This document shows, piece by piece, positions 18,489 through 27,700 of a DNA stretch of 64,000 bases. Numbering within the stretch: the stretch's first letter is position 1; every line of letters starts with the position of its first letter. This stretch comes from Vibrio sp. Of7-15 (lineage in GTDB: Bacteria; Pseudomonadota; Gammaproteobacteria; Enterobacterales; Vibrionaceae), in NCBI RefSeq assembly GCF_022347565.1, contig NZ_JAKRGH010000003.1, positions 186,001 to 250,000 on the forward strand. The letters run 5' to 3'. Below the pieces are notes generated by a model that saw only the letters and a list, made by a program, of their open reading frames with translations, made no database searches and was not told the origin of the DNA. The position numbers and the translations under genes were made by a program.

Positions 18489-20498
18489 ATGAATTGTCGA
18501 TTCAGAGTCTCGCTGTTAGCTGCTAGCATGATGCTAGCAGCTTCTGCACAAGCCCTAGAGGCAACATATCAGAAGAGCGACTTACCAACCCTTGCACCTG
18601 AAGCTCAACATGCAACAGCAAGCAAGCGAGTTACGTCAAGATTCACTCGTTCCCACTATAAACACTTCTCATTAAATGATGAATTCTCGGTCAATATTTT
18701 TAATCGCTATTTAGAAATGTTGGATTATAACCGAAATATTCTAACTCAATCAGATGTCGACTCGTTTGCTAAGTGGTCAGAAGAATTTGATGACCAGTTA
18801 AAAAACGGCAAGTCTGAAGCTGCTTTTGCAATGTTTAACCTTTCTTTAGAAAGACGCTTTGAGCGTTACGATTACGCATTAAAGCTGCTTGATAAAAAAG
18901 AGTTTAACTTTGAATTAGATGAAGAGGTTGAACTTGATCGTACAGAACAGGCTTGGGCTAAAGATACAGCTGAATTAAATGAGTTGTGGCGCAAGCGTGT
19001 AAAATACGATGCTTTAAACCTGAAGCTAACAGGTAAAGAGCTACCAGAGATCAAGAAGATGCTGGGAAAACGTTATAATAATGCATTAAAACGTTTAACT
19101 CAGACTCACAGTGAAGATGTATTTCAAATTTACATGAATGCGTTTGCTCGTGAAGTTGATCCACACACCAGTTATTTATCTCCTCGTAATGCAGAGCAGT
19201 TTCAGTCTGAAATGAACTTATCTCTTGAAGGGATAGGGGCAGTGCTTCAGGTTGAAGATGATTATACTGTTATTCGCTCATTAGTTGCTGGTGGACCAGC
19301 TTCTAGCAGTAAGCAACTTGCTGCGGGTGACCGAATTATTGGTGTAGCGCAAGACGAAGAAGATGTTGTTGATGTCATTGGTTGGCGTCTTGATGATGTT
19401 GTTCAGCTTATCAAAGGACCGAAAGGTAGTCAGGTGACACTACAAATCTTGCCGGAAGGTAAAGATTCTAAGAGTTACCCTGTCACTATTGTTCGTGATA
19501 AAATTCGTCTTGAAGATCGTGCTGTAAAATCTGAAGTTATTGAGCAAGATGGCAAAAAGGTTGGTGTTTTAGAAGTACCTAGCTTTTATGTTGGCCTTTC
19601 AGAAGACACTAAAAAACAGATCAATGAATTGAACAAACAAAATGTCGAAGGCATTATTGTTGATTTACGCAATAATGGTGGTGGCGCATTAAGTGAAGCG
19701 ACTGCTTTAACAGGTTTGTTCATTGAAAGTGGTGCTGTTGTACAAGTACGTGATAGCTATGGCAGAGTCAAAGTAAATAGCGACTCGGACAATAAAATCA
19801 GCTATGACGGTCCATTAACGGTATTGGTTAACCGTTACAGTGCTTCGGCATCTGAAATTTTTGCGGCTGCGCTGCAAGACCATGCTCGTGCCATTATTTT
19901 AGGTGAACAGTCTTTTGGTAAAGGTACGGTTCAGCAACACCGTTCTCTAAATCATATTTACGACTTGTTTGATAAGCCTTTGGGTCATGTTCAATATACG
20001 ATTCAAAAGTTTTATCGCATTAATGGTGGCAGCACCCAAAATCTAGGTGTTGTGCCAGACATTCTTTTCCCGACTCCGGTTGATCCAGCCGAAACAGGTG
20101 AAAGCGTGGAAGACAATGCATTGCCATGGGATAGCATTAAAAAAGCAGAGTATAAGCAGCTGAATGATTTTTCTGCTTTGCTGACTCAACTAACCCAGTT
20201 ACATGACAAGCGTATTGAAGAAAGCATGGAGTTCCGTTTTATTCAGCAAGATATTGAGAAATATAAAGCGGAAAAAGACGACACCTCAATTTCTTTAAAT
20301 GAAGCTACACGTAATCGTGAAAGTGATAAGCTTGAGAAAATACGTTTGGATCGGATTAATCAGCGTCAGAAGATGGAAGGTGAAAAAACCTTCAAATCCA
20401 TTGATGAAGTACCAAAAGATTATGAAGCTCCTGATGCCTACCTCGGTGAAGCGGTGGCCATAACGTTAGATTTAGCTAAGGCAATCTCTAAGTCGTAG
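18489..20498 (+). CDS. prc: Tail-specific carboxy-terminal protease Prc (Tsp)
   Basis: Periplasmic S41-family serine protease that degrades ssrA-tagged and misfolded proteins and processes lipoproteins and murein enzymes; 669 aa, close to E. coli Prc. A signal peptide is visible (LLAASMMLAASAQALEA). The PDZ domain lies near residues 235-325 (LEGIGAVLQVEDDYTVIRSL). The catalytic serine is in NRYSASASEIFAAAL (about residue 450) and the lysine in GEQSFGKGTVQQH (about 477). It forms an operon with proQ and ends in a strong terminator. Confidence 0.96.
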   Translation: MNCRFRVSLLAASMMLAASAQALEATYQKSDLPTLAPEAQHATASKRVTSRFTRSHYKHFSLNDEFSVNIFNRYLEMLDYNRNILTQSDVDSFAKWSEEFDDQLKNGKSEAAFAMFNLSLERRFERYDYALKLLDKKEFNFELDEEVELDRTEQAWAKDTAELNELWRKRVKYDALNLKLTGKELPEIKKMLGKRYNNALKRLTQTHSEDVFQIYMNAFAREVDPHTSYLSPRNAEQFQSEMNLSLEGIGAVLQVEDDYTVIRSLVAGGPASSSKQLAAGDRIIGVAQDEEDVVDVIGWRLDDVVQLIKGPKGSQVTLQILPEGKDSKSYPVTIVRDKIRLEDRAVKSEVIEQDGKKVGVLEVPSFYVGLSEDTKKQINELNKQNVEGIIVDLRNNGGGALSEATALTGLFIESGAVVQVRDSYGRVKVNSDSDNKISYDGPLTVLVNRYSASASEIFAAALQDHARAIILGEQSFGKGTVQQHRSLNHIYDLFDKPLGHVQYTIQKFYRINGGSTQNLGVVPDILFPTPVDPAETGESVEDNALPWDSIKKAEYKQLNDFSALLTQLTQLHDKRIEESMEFRFIQQDIEKYKAEKDDTSISLNEATRNRESDKLEKIRLDRINQRQKMEGEKTFKSIDEVPKDYEAPDAYLGEAVAITLDLAKAISKS

Positions 20499-20533
20499 TT
20501 TTCCAACGTGCAATAACTGTTTATTGTTTTAAT

Positions 20534-20566
20534 AAGGCGAAGTCATCTGGCTTCGCCTTTCTTTTT
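20534..20566 (+). terminator. Terminator after prc
   Basis: Perfect stem AAGGCGAAG / CTTCGCCTT with an 8-nt loop, then TCTTTTT. Confidence 0.88.
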
Positions 20567-20660
20567 GCTCAGAACAAAATTGTGATGCAGTACAAATTTA
20601 TTGTCTAAAATTGGTTTTATCTCCTAGGCTTACAGTAAGCCTGATAAATAAGGAGGCGGC

Positions 20661-21335
20661 ATGATTAAACCTTTATTTTTGCTCATAACAATATTTTTTT
20701 CAGTAGGTTCCTTTGCTAAAGCCGATGTAAACCACAACGACCTTACTGAGTTTGATTATCCGCTTATCATAGGTGATTGGTATTGGTTTAACAGTTACTC
20801 GGAAGGGGAGCTGAGCCCAGATCAATATCAGGCTATCAATTTTCAATTCTCATCAAATTACCAGTTTACTATCCGAGTGCTAAGAGGGGACGATTCCATC
20901 GATCAATGGCAAGGTAAGTATGATTTGGATGATTCGATGGTGTTATTTGCAGCAGATGGCGAAGAGCCGCAATTACACAGCTACCATGTTAATCACCACC
21001 AGCTAAAGCTTAATGGAATAAACTTTACAAAAATTGCACCTGAGTTCCTAGCGGGACATTGGAAAAGTTCAATGATTTCAGGTGACGATATTACCGCCAG
21101 TAAAATCACTGAAATGGTATTAAGCTTACGTCCGGATTTTTTATTTTCTGTTCAAGTCTCTTCTGACTCCGGTGATCAAGTTACTCATCGTGGCATCTAT
21201 TATCTAGAAGATGATCACCTTGTTCTGATTTACAAAGAAGGCCAGCATGACTCCCAATATGAACTGGCTGCTGATCAATTAATTTTAAAGAATGAACAGT
21301 TTGATATGTACGCTGTATTAGAACGAAGTGAATAA
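20661..21335 (+). CDS. Secreted hypothetical protein with an internal duplication
   Basis: 224 aa, family not recognised. A signal peptide (LFLLITIFFSVGSFAKA) precedes two similar halves of about 95 residues. Each has a start like IIGDWYWFNSY or FLAGHWKSSMI, a central strand-rich stretch (INFQFSSNYQFTIRV and MVLSLRPDFLFSVQV), then a G-x-Y-x-L/E-D/E-D motif (GKYDLDDSMVLF and GIYYLEDDHLVLI) and a final short strand. This resembles two small lipocalin-like beta domains in tandem, an inference from pattern. A strong AAGGAGG site precedes the ATG, and it is flanked by terminators, so it is monocistronic. Confidence 0.8.
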   Translation: MIKPLFLLITIFFSVGSFAKADVNHNDLTEFDYPLIIGDWYWFNSYSEGELSPDQYQAINFQFSSNYQFTIRVLRGDDSIDQWQGKYDLDDSMVLFAADGEEPQLHSYHVNHHQLKLNGINFTKIAPEFLAGHWKSSMISGDDITASKITEMVLSLRPDFLFSVQVSSDSGDQVTHRGIYYLEDDHLVLIYKEGQHDSQYELAADQLILKNEQFDMYAVLERSE

Positions 21336-21366
21336 ATCCTAAATTAGGAATGAATCTCTAATATTA

Positions 21367-21398
21367 AGGAGGGTGTCATACACATCCTCCTATTTTTA
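21367..21398 (+). terminator. Terminator after the duplicated secreted protein gene
   Basis: Stem AGGAGGGTGT / ACATCCTCCT (one G-T pair) followed by ATTTTTAT. Confidence 0.8.
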
Positions 21399-21475
21399 TC
21401 TACAAACAAACTGATATTATTGTTAGTAATGGCAAGTGGTAATAAGTTCAACCTGAGTTTAAAAGGGATCAACTA

Positions 21476-21601
21476 ATGCTTATTTGTTATCAAAAAGTAG
21501 TGCTAATCGTTAAAGTCATGGCATTTCATAGATTGCCAGAGGAATTTAACCAGACTTTGTGCGACAATAATTTCAATTGGCAGCATATTTTCTCATCTTA
21601 A
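21476..21601 (+). CDS. Possible 41-codon leader ORF upstream of pepN
   Basis: A small frame beginning MLICYQKVVLIVKV, with an AAGGGA sequence about nine bases before the ATG, ends in TAA exactly where the first strand of a hairpin begins (21599). The peptide is hydrophobic at the start and unlike any family I know. It fills most of an otherwise empty 320-bp gap before pepN. It may be a leader peptide or a chance frame. Confidence 0.25.
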   Translation: MLICYQKVVLIVKVMAFHRLPEEFNQTLCDNNFNWQHIFSS

Positions 21602-21625
21602 TACTGTTCTAGTATTACGCTGCCA
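21578..21625 (+). promoter_or_regulatory. Nested hairpin in the pepN leader
   Basis: Outer stem TGGCAGC (21578-21584) / GCTGCCA (21619-21625) encloses an inner stem TAATACT / AGTATTA (21599-21605 with 21611-21617). It ends 30 bp before the pepN ATG. There is no U tract, so it is not a simple terminator; an operator or mRNA structure is possible. Confidence 0.45.
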
Positions 21626-21655
21626 GCTTTAAAAGGATAATTAAGGATTATAAAT

Positions 21656-24262
21656 ATGGCTGATCAACCACAGGCAAAATTTAGAAAAGATTACCAATCG
21701 CCTGAGTTTACGATTACTGATATCGATCTTACCTTCGACTTGCATGATACTGATACCCTAGTTACCGCTGTTAGCAAAGTAAAAAAATTAAAAGAATCTG
21801 ACACGCTAGTATTAAATGGTGATGAGCTTAAATTAGTTCGCGTTGCCGTGAATGGGGAAGAGTGGATTGATTACAATGAACTTGATGGCCAGCTTGCCAT
21901 TAACGGATTACCATCTGAGTTTGAATTAACGCTAGTTACTCAAGTTAACCCTGAAGCAAACACTGCGTTAGAAGGTTTGTATAAATCTGGTGGTGGCTTC
22001 TGTACACAGTGTGAAGCAGAAGGTTTCCGTCGTATTACTTACTACTTAGATCGCCCTGATGTACTTGCGCGTTTTACAACTAAAGTGATTGCAGACAAAG
22101 TCTCTTACCCATTCTTATTAAGTAATGGTAACCGTGTAGATAGCGGTGATGCTGAAGATGGTCGCCACTGGGTTAAATGGGAAGACCCGTTCCCGAAACC
22201 GTGTTATTTATTTGCTCTTGTTGCTGGTGACTTCGATGTTTTACGTGATAAGTACGTAACCACAAGTGGTCGTGAGGTTGCGTTAGAAATTTTTGTAGAT
22301 AAAGGCAATCTGGATCGCGCTGATCATGCCATGATCTCCCTGATCAATTCGATGAAGTGGGATGAAGAACGTTTTGGTCTAGAGTATGACTTAGACATCT
22401 ACATGATTGTTGCCGTTGACTTCTTCAATATGGGTGCAATGGAAAATAAAGGGCTAAATGTCTTTAACTCTAAGTTCGTATTGGCAAATTCAAAAACAGC
22501 AACAGATACCGATTACTTAGGTATTGAAGCGGTTATTGGTCACGAATATTTCCATAACTGGACTGGTAACCGAGTCACATGTCGTGACTGGTTCCAATTA
22601 AGCCTGAAAGAAGGTCTAACTGTATTCCGTGATCAAGAGTTTTCATCCGATTTAGGCTCTCGCTCAGTAAACCGAATTAATAATGTACGTATTATGCGTG
22701 GTCCTCAATTTGCGCAAGATGCTAGCCCGATGGCCCATCCAATTCGTCCGGAAAAAGTCATTGAGATGAATAACTTCTATACTGCGACAGTGTACAAAAA
22801 GGGTAGCGAAGTAATTCGTATGATGCATACATTGTTAGGTGAACTGGACTTCCAAAAAGGGATGAAGCTGTATTTTGAGCGCCATGACGGCACCGCTGCA
22901 ACCTGTGAAGATTTTGTATTGGCAATGGAAGATGCATCAGGTGCTGATCTGACTTTGTTCCGCCGTTGGTACAGCCAATCAGGTACACCAACACTGGCTG
23001 TGAACAGCGAATACGATGCTGAGCAAAAACTATACAAACTGCATGTAAAACAGCATACAGCATCAACAGCAGATCAAACAGATAAGCTGCCACTTCATAT
23101 TCCATTTGATGTGGAACTTTATAAAGCGAATGGCGATGTTATTGAGTTACAGCGTAACGGTGAATCAATCCCTAATGTATTGAACATCACAGAAGCGGAA
23201 CAAACGTTCGAATTTGATAATGTTGCAGAGCAACCAATCGCTTCTTTATTACGTGAATTCTCTGCTCCTGTGAAGTTGGAATACGATTATTCTGATGAAG
23301 AGTTAGTTTTCTTAATGGTACATGCTCGTAATGAGTTTTCTCGTTGGGATGCTGGCCAAATGCTACTGGCAAAATACATTCGTGAGAACGTTTCAAGAGT
23401 GCAGCAAGGAGGTGATTTTGAATTGCCTAGCTCGGTTGTTGATGCGTTCCGTGGTGTATTATTAGACGCAAACTTAGATCCTGCCTTTATTGCTGAAATG
23501 CTATCACTTCCAAGTGAGAATGAAGTTTCTGGTTGGTATAAGATTGCAAATGTTGATGCAATCCACGACGTTCTGAACGGTATTAAGCAATCATTTTCTT
23601 CTGAGCTGGTTGACGAATTAACCGCAACTTACCACACATTATCGCAGGGTGAATACAATATTGAGCATGCTTCTATTGCAAAACGTGCTCTGCGTAATAA
23701 GTGTTTATCGTACCTAGCTTATAGCGAAATTGGTAATGAACTAACGCAAGCTCAGTATCAATCTTCAGATAACATGACAGATACTATTTCTGCTATGTCT
23801 GCTGCTAACAGTGCTGAGTTGGAATGCCGTGAAACACTGATGACAGACTTCAGTGATAAATGGTCGCATGATGGTTTGGTTATGGATAAGTGGTTTGCAT
23901 TGCAAGGTTGTAATCCAGCACAAAACGCGCTTGAAAACGTTCGTGCGACACTAGAGCATAAAGCGTTTGATTTGAAAAACCCAAATCGTACTCGTAATCT
24001 TGTTGGTGCTTTCTGCAATGCAAACCCAGCTCGCTTCCATGCTGAAGATGGTTCAGGTTATGCGTTCATCGGTGAAATGTTAACGACTTTGAATGAAACT
24101 AACCCACAAGTAGCTTCTTGCTTAATTGATCCATTATTGAAGTTCCGTCAGTTTGACGAGCAACGTCAGGTATTAATGAAAGCTGAGTTGGAAAAACTGG
24201 CGAAATTAGATAACTTAGCAAATGATCTTTTTGAAAAAGTAAGTAAGGCTTTAGAGTCTTAA
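21656..24262 (+). CDS. pepN: Aminopeptidase N
   Basis: Broad-specificity cytoplasmic M1 zinc aminopeptidase, 868 aa (E. coli PepN 870). The substrate-binding GAMEN motif is near residue 261 (FNMGAMENKGLNVF) and the zinc site HEYFHNW near 295, with the distal glutamate in SLKEGLTVFRDQEF. The order is N-terminal beta domain, catalytic domain, small beta domain and a long helical C-terminal domain, all present. An AAGGA ribosome site precedes the ATG. Confidence 0.97.
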   Translation: MADQPQAKFRKDYQSPEFTITDIDLTFDLHDTDTLVTAVSKVKKLKESDTLVLNGDELKLVRVAVNGEEWIDYNELDGQLAINGLPSEFELTLVTQVNPEANTALEGLYKSGGGFCTQCEAEGFRRITYYLDRPDVLARFTTKVIADKVSYPFLLSNGNRVDSGDAEDGRHWVKWEDPFPKPCYLFALVAGDFDVLRDKYVTTSGREVALEIFVDKGNLDRADHAMISLINSMKWDEERFGLEYDLDIYMIVAVDFFNMGAMENKGLNVFNSKFVLANSKTATDTDYLGIEAVIGHEYFHNWTGNRVTCRDWFQLSLKEGLTVFRDQEFSSDLGSRSVNRINNVRIMRGPQFAQDASPMAHPIRPEKVIEMNNFYTATVYKKGSEVIRMMHTLLGELDFQKGMKLYFERHDGTAATCEDFVLAMEDASGADLTLFRRWYSQSGTPTLAVNSEYDAEQKLYKLHVKQHTASTADQTDKLPLHIPFDVELYKANGDVIELQRNGESIPNVLNITEAEQTFEFDNVAEQPIASLLREFSAPVKLEYDYSDEELVFLMVHARNEFSRWDAGQMLLAKYIRENVSRVQQGGDFELPSSVVDAFRGVLLDANLDPAFIAEMLSLPSENEVSGWYKIANVDAIHDVLNGIKQSFSSELVDELTATYHTLSQGEYNIEHASIAKRALRNKCLSYLAYSEIGNELTQAQYQSSDNMTDTISAMSAANSAELECRETLMTDFSDKWSHDGLVMDKWFALQGCNPAQNALENVRATLEHKAFDLKNPNRTRNLVGAFCNANPARFHAEDGSGYAFIGEMLTTLNETNPQVASCLIDPLLKFRQFDEQRQVLMKAELEKLAKLDNLANDLFEKVSKALES

Positions 24263-24296
24263 TATTGCTTTTGTTTTAATCTGGATTTTTACTACC

Positions 24297-24337
24297 AATA
24301 GCGGGTACGATGATCGGACTCGCTATTTTTCTTTTTG
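24297..24337 (+). terminator. Terminator after pepN
   Basis: Stem AATAGCGGGT / ACTCGCTATT (one G-T pair) with an 11-nt loop, then TTTCTTTTT. It ends just before the DUF2835 gene, so that gene must rely on readthrough or a very short promoter region. Confidence 0.75.
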
Positions 24338-24358
24338 GTCATTAACCCTATAAAAAAT

Positions 24359-24586
24359 ATGGAAAATAAACATTACTTTTTTTCTGTGGATATAAGTTAT
24401 CAAGCTTATTTAGATCATTATTCTGGCGCAGCTAGCTCCGTACAAGTGGTCACAGAATGTGGATTGCGCTTACGACTACCTGCATCTCGTTTTAGACCTT
24501 ATCTTAGTCAATTAGGGGTAAAAGGACGCTTTCGCTTGATTACTGACCAATCAAATAGATTTAAGCAGTTAGATAAACTAGTCTAA
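24359..24586 (+). CDS. DUF2835 family protein
   Basis: 75-aa protein of the DUF2835 family, known from gammaproteobacteria and usually next to pepN, as here. It begins MENKHYFFSVDISYQAYLDH and contains the conserved LRLPASRFRPYLSQLGVKGRF block. The ATG at 24359 is preferred to a TTG 24 bp upstream, which lies in the tail of the pepN terminator. Function unknown; size and strand pattern suggest a small beta-rich cytoplasmic protein. Confidence 0.75.
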   Translation: MENKHYFFSVDISYQAYLDHYSGAASSVQVVTECGLRLRLPASRFRPYLSQLGVKGRFRLITDQSNRFKQLDKLV

Positions 24587-24741
24587 AGGTCTACCTTAGT
24601 CACATATTCGAACAATGCCCCCAAATCATGTAAAAATGATGTAACGAATTAGCAATAATGCCCATACAATATAGAAATCGTCGCGAGAGCGGCGAAACCC
24701 CCTATAATCAAAGATAATTCTAAAAAGATGGAGCATAAGCT

Positions 24742-27700
24742 ATGACCGCGCGTGACCAAATTGTGCCGGTATTGCTTGAAAAGGTATACAACCTAATTCA
24801 AGACAAACTCGAGCTTCCACAACAGGCGTTAGCAAAAAAACTAGCTCAACGTTTGTTCTGTAACATTGCTGACGATGATCTGCTACAAAGGAATGAGTCA
24901 GATCTGTATGGTGCTGTTTTAAGTATGTGGCATCATCTAAATGAGAATGACGTAAGCCAAGTTTCTGTCCGAGTATTTAACCCGACTTTAAGTCGCCACG
25001 GATGGCAGTCAACTCACACTATCGTTGAAATTGTTACGCCAGACAGCCCGTTCTTAGTTGATTCAGTAAGAATGGCATTAACACGTTTGGATATGACAAG
25101 CCATCTTATGTTGAATGGTCCGCATCGTTTTAAACGCGATGAAAAAGGCGACATTATTGAGGTAGGTAGTAAAGAAGGGGATCTTCAGTCTTTATTCCAT
25201 ATTGAGGTGGATCGCCTAACTAGCAAAGCTGAAATGAAAGAGCTGCAAAAAGAGCTTGAGAATGTGATGCTGGATACTCAGCATGTTGTTCAAGACTGGC
25301 AGCCAATGGCGGATAAGCTTCATGAGGTTGTTGCTGAACTAAAATCGTCTCCACTACCTGTGAATGATGAGCGTCGCAATGAAGCGATCGATTTCTTAAA
25401 TTGGATGATGAATCATAACTTTACCCTTATGGGATACAAAAGTTACGATTTAACTGCCATTAAAGGAGATCATGAGCTGCACCCGACACAAGAGAAAGGC
25501 TTAGGTCTTCTTTCTGTTGCTAATCGTGTTCGCTCTTTACGTTTATCTGAACTGCCAGAATCTGCTCGTATTGAAGCCCGTAAGCCAGAGATTTTAATTC
25601 TGACTAAAGGGAATATGAAATCTCGTATTCACCGCCCGGCTTATACAGATTATGTTGGCATTAAGCGCTTTGATAAAGAAGGTAATGTAATCGGGGAGCA
25701 CCGTTTCATTGGTCTTTATACATCAAGTGTGTATAACCAAACTGCGGCAAATATCCCTCTGATTCGCAATAAAGTAGAACGTATTCTTGAGTCGAGTAAT
25801 TACTTGGCTGGTTCTCATTCGTGGAAAGCACTTCATAATATTTTGGAAAACTACCCACGTGATGAGCTGTTCCAAGCTTCTGAGCAAGAAATGCTAGAAG
25901 TTGGTACAGGCGTTGTTCGTATGCAAGATCGTGATCAACTTCGCCTGTTTGTGCGTCGTGATCCATTTGGTCGTTTCTTCTCTTGCATGGTGTATGTATC
26001 TAAAGAGCGTTACAACACCGAGCTTCGCCGTCAAACCCAACGTATTTTCAAAAACTACTTTGGCTCGAAACAAGATGTAGAGTTCACGACTTTCTTCTCT
26101 GAAAGTCCATTAGCACGAACTCACTACATTATTCGAGTTGACAACAATAATATTGATGTAGATGTGAAAGCTATCGAAAGAAACTTAATGGAAGCGGCAT
26201 CTTCTTGGGATGATCGCTTAGCAGAGGCAATTAAAGCGAACTTTGGTGAAAGCCAAGGTATTCCTCTTGCGAAAAACTACTTACGTGCGTTCCCTCGCTC
26301 TTACAAAGAAGCCATGCTGCCTGGCTCTGCCGTTGCAGATATTGAACGCTTAGAAGCTCTGAATGACGATCATACGCTAGGTATGTTGTTCTACCGTCCT
26401 CAAGAAGAGCAACAAGATTCGCGTCATGTGAAACTGAAGCTTTTCCACCGTAATGAGCCAATCCATCTGTCTGATGTAATGCCGATGTTGGAAAACTTAG
26501 GCTTGCGCGTGATTGGGGAGTCTCCGTATAAAGTAGAGAAAACAGATGGAACCGTATATTGGATCCTAGATTTCTCTATGCTGCATAACAGCACGAACGA
26601 CATCGATTTCCGTGAAGCTCGTGATCGCTTCCAACAAGCGTTTGCAGCCGTATGGAATGGTGATTTAGAAAGTGATGGCTTCAACCGTTTAGTATTGGGT
26701 GCAGGTCTAAGTGGTCGTGAAGTGACTATTCTTCGTAGTTACGCGCGCTATATGCGCCAAGTGGGTTTCCCATTCAGTCAGCACTACATTGAAGAAACAC
26801 TAAACCACCATGCTCATTTAGCGACGGCGCTGGTGGATCTGTTCGCGAAACGTTTTGACCCAAGTAAGAAGTGGTCTGAAAAAGCACAAAATGATTTAGT
26901 GCATAAGATCAGTGAGCAGCTTGAGCATGTAGAAAGCCTGGATGACGATCGTATTATTCGTCGTTACATGGAAATGATCTTAGCAACGCTTCGTACGAAT
27001 TATTACCAAAAAGCAGAAAGCGGTGATGAGAAGCCTTGGTTATCATTGAAACTTCGCCCAGCGGATATTCCTGAGATTCCAGCACCAGTACCTGCATTTG
27101 AAATCTTTGTGTATGCACCAGATATTGAAGGTGTGCATTTACGAGGTGGTAAGGTTGCTCGTGGTGGCTTACGTTGGTCAGATCGTCAAGAAGACTTCCG
27201 TACAGAAGTGTTAGGCTTGGTAAAAGCGCAACAAGTGAAAAACACAGTAATTGTACCTGTAGGTGCAAAAGGTGGTTTTGTTTGTAAGCGTCAGCATCAG
27301 TTAACGACGCGTGATGAAATCTTTGCCGAAGGTCAACGTTGTTACCGTCGCTTCATTCGCGCTCTATTAGATGTGTCAGACAACATTATTGAAGGTAAAG
27401 TTGTTCCACCTAAGAATGTGGTTCGTCACGATGAAGATGATGCGTATTTGGTTGTTGCGGCCGATAAAGGTACTGCAACCTTCTCTGATTTAGCGAATGA
27501 AGTCTCTGAAGAATATAACTTCTGGTTAGGTGATGCATTTGCTTCTGGTGGCTCAAACGGTTATGACCATAAGAAAATGGGTATTACCGCGAAAGGTGGC
27601 TGGGAATCGGTTAAACGTCACTTCCGTGAAATGGGCATTAACTGTCAAACGACGGACTTCACCTGTGCTGGTGTTGGTGACATGGCTGGTGACGTATTTG

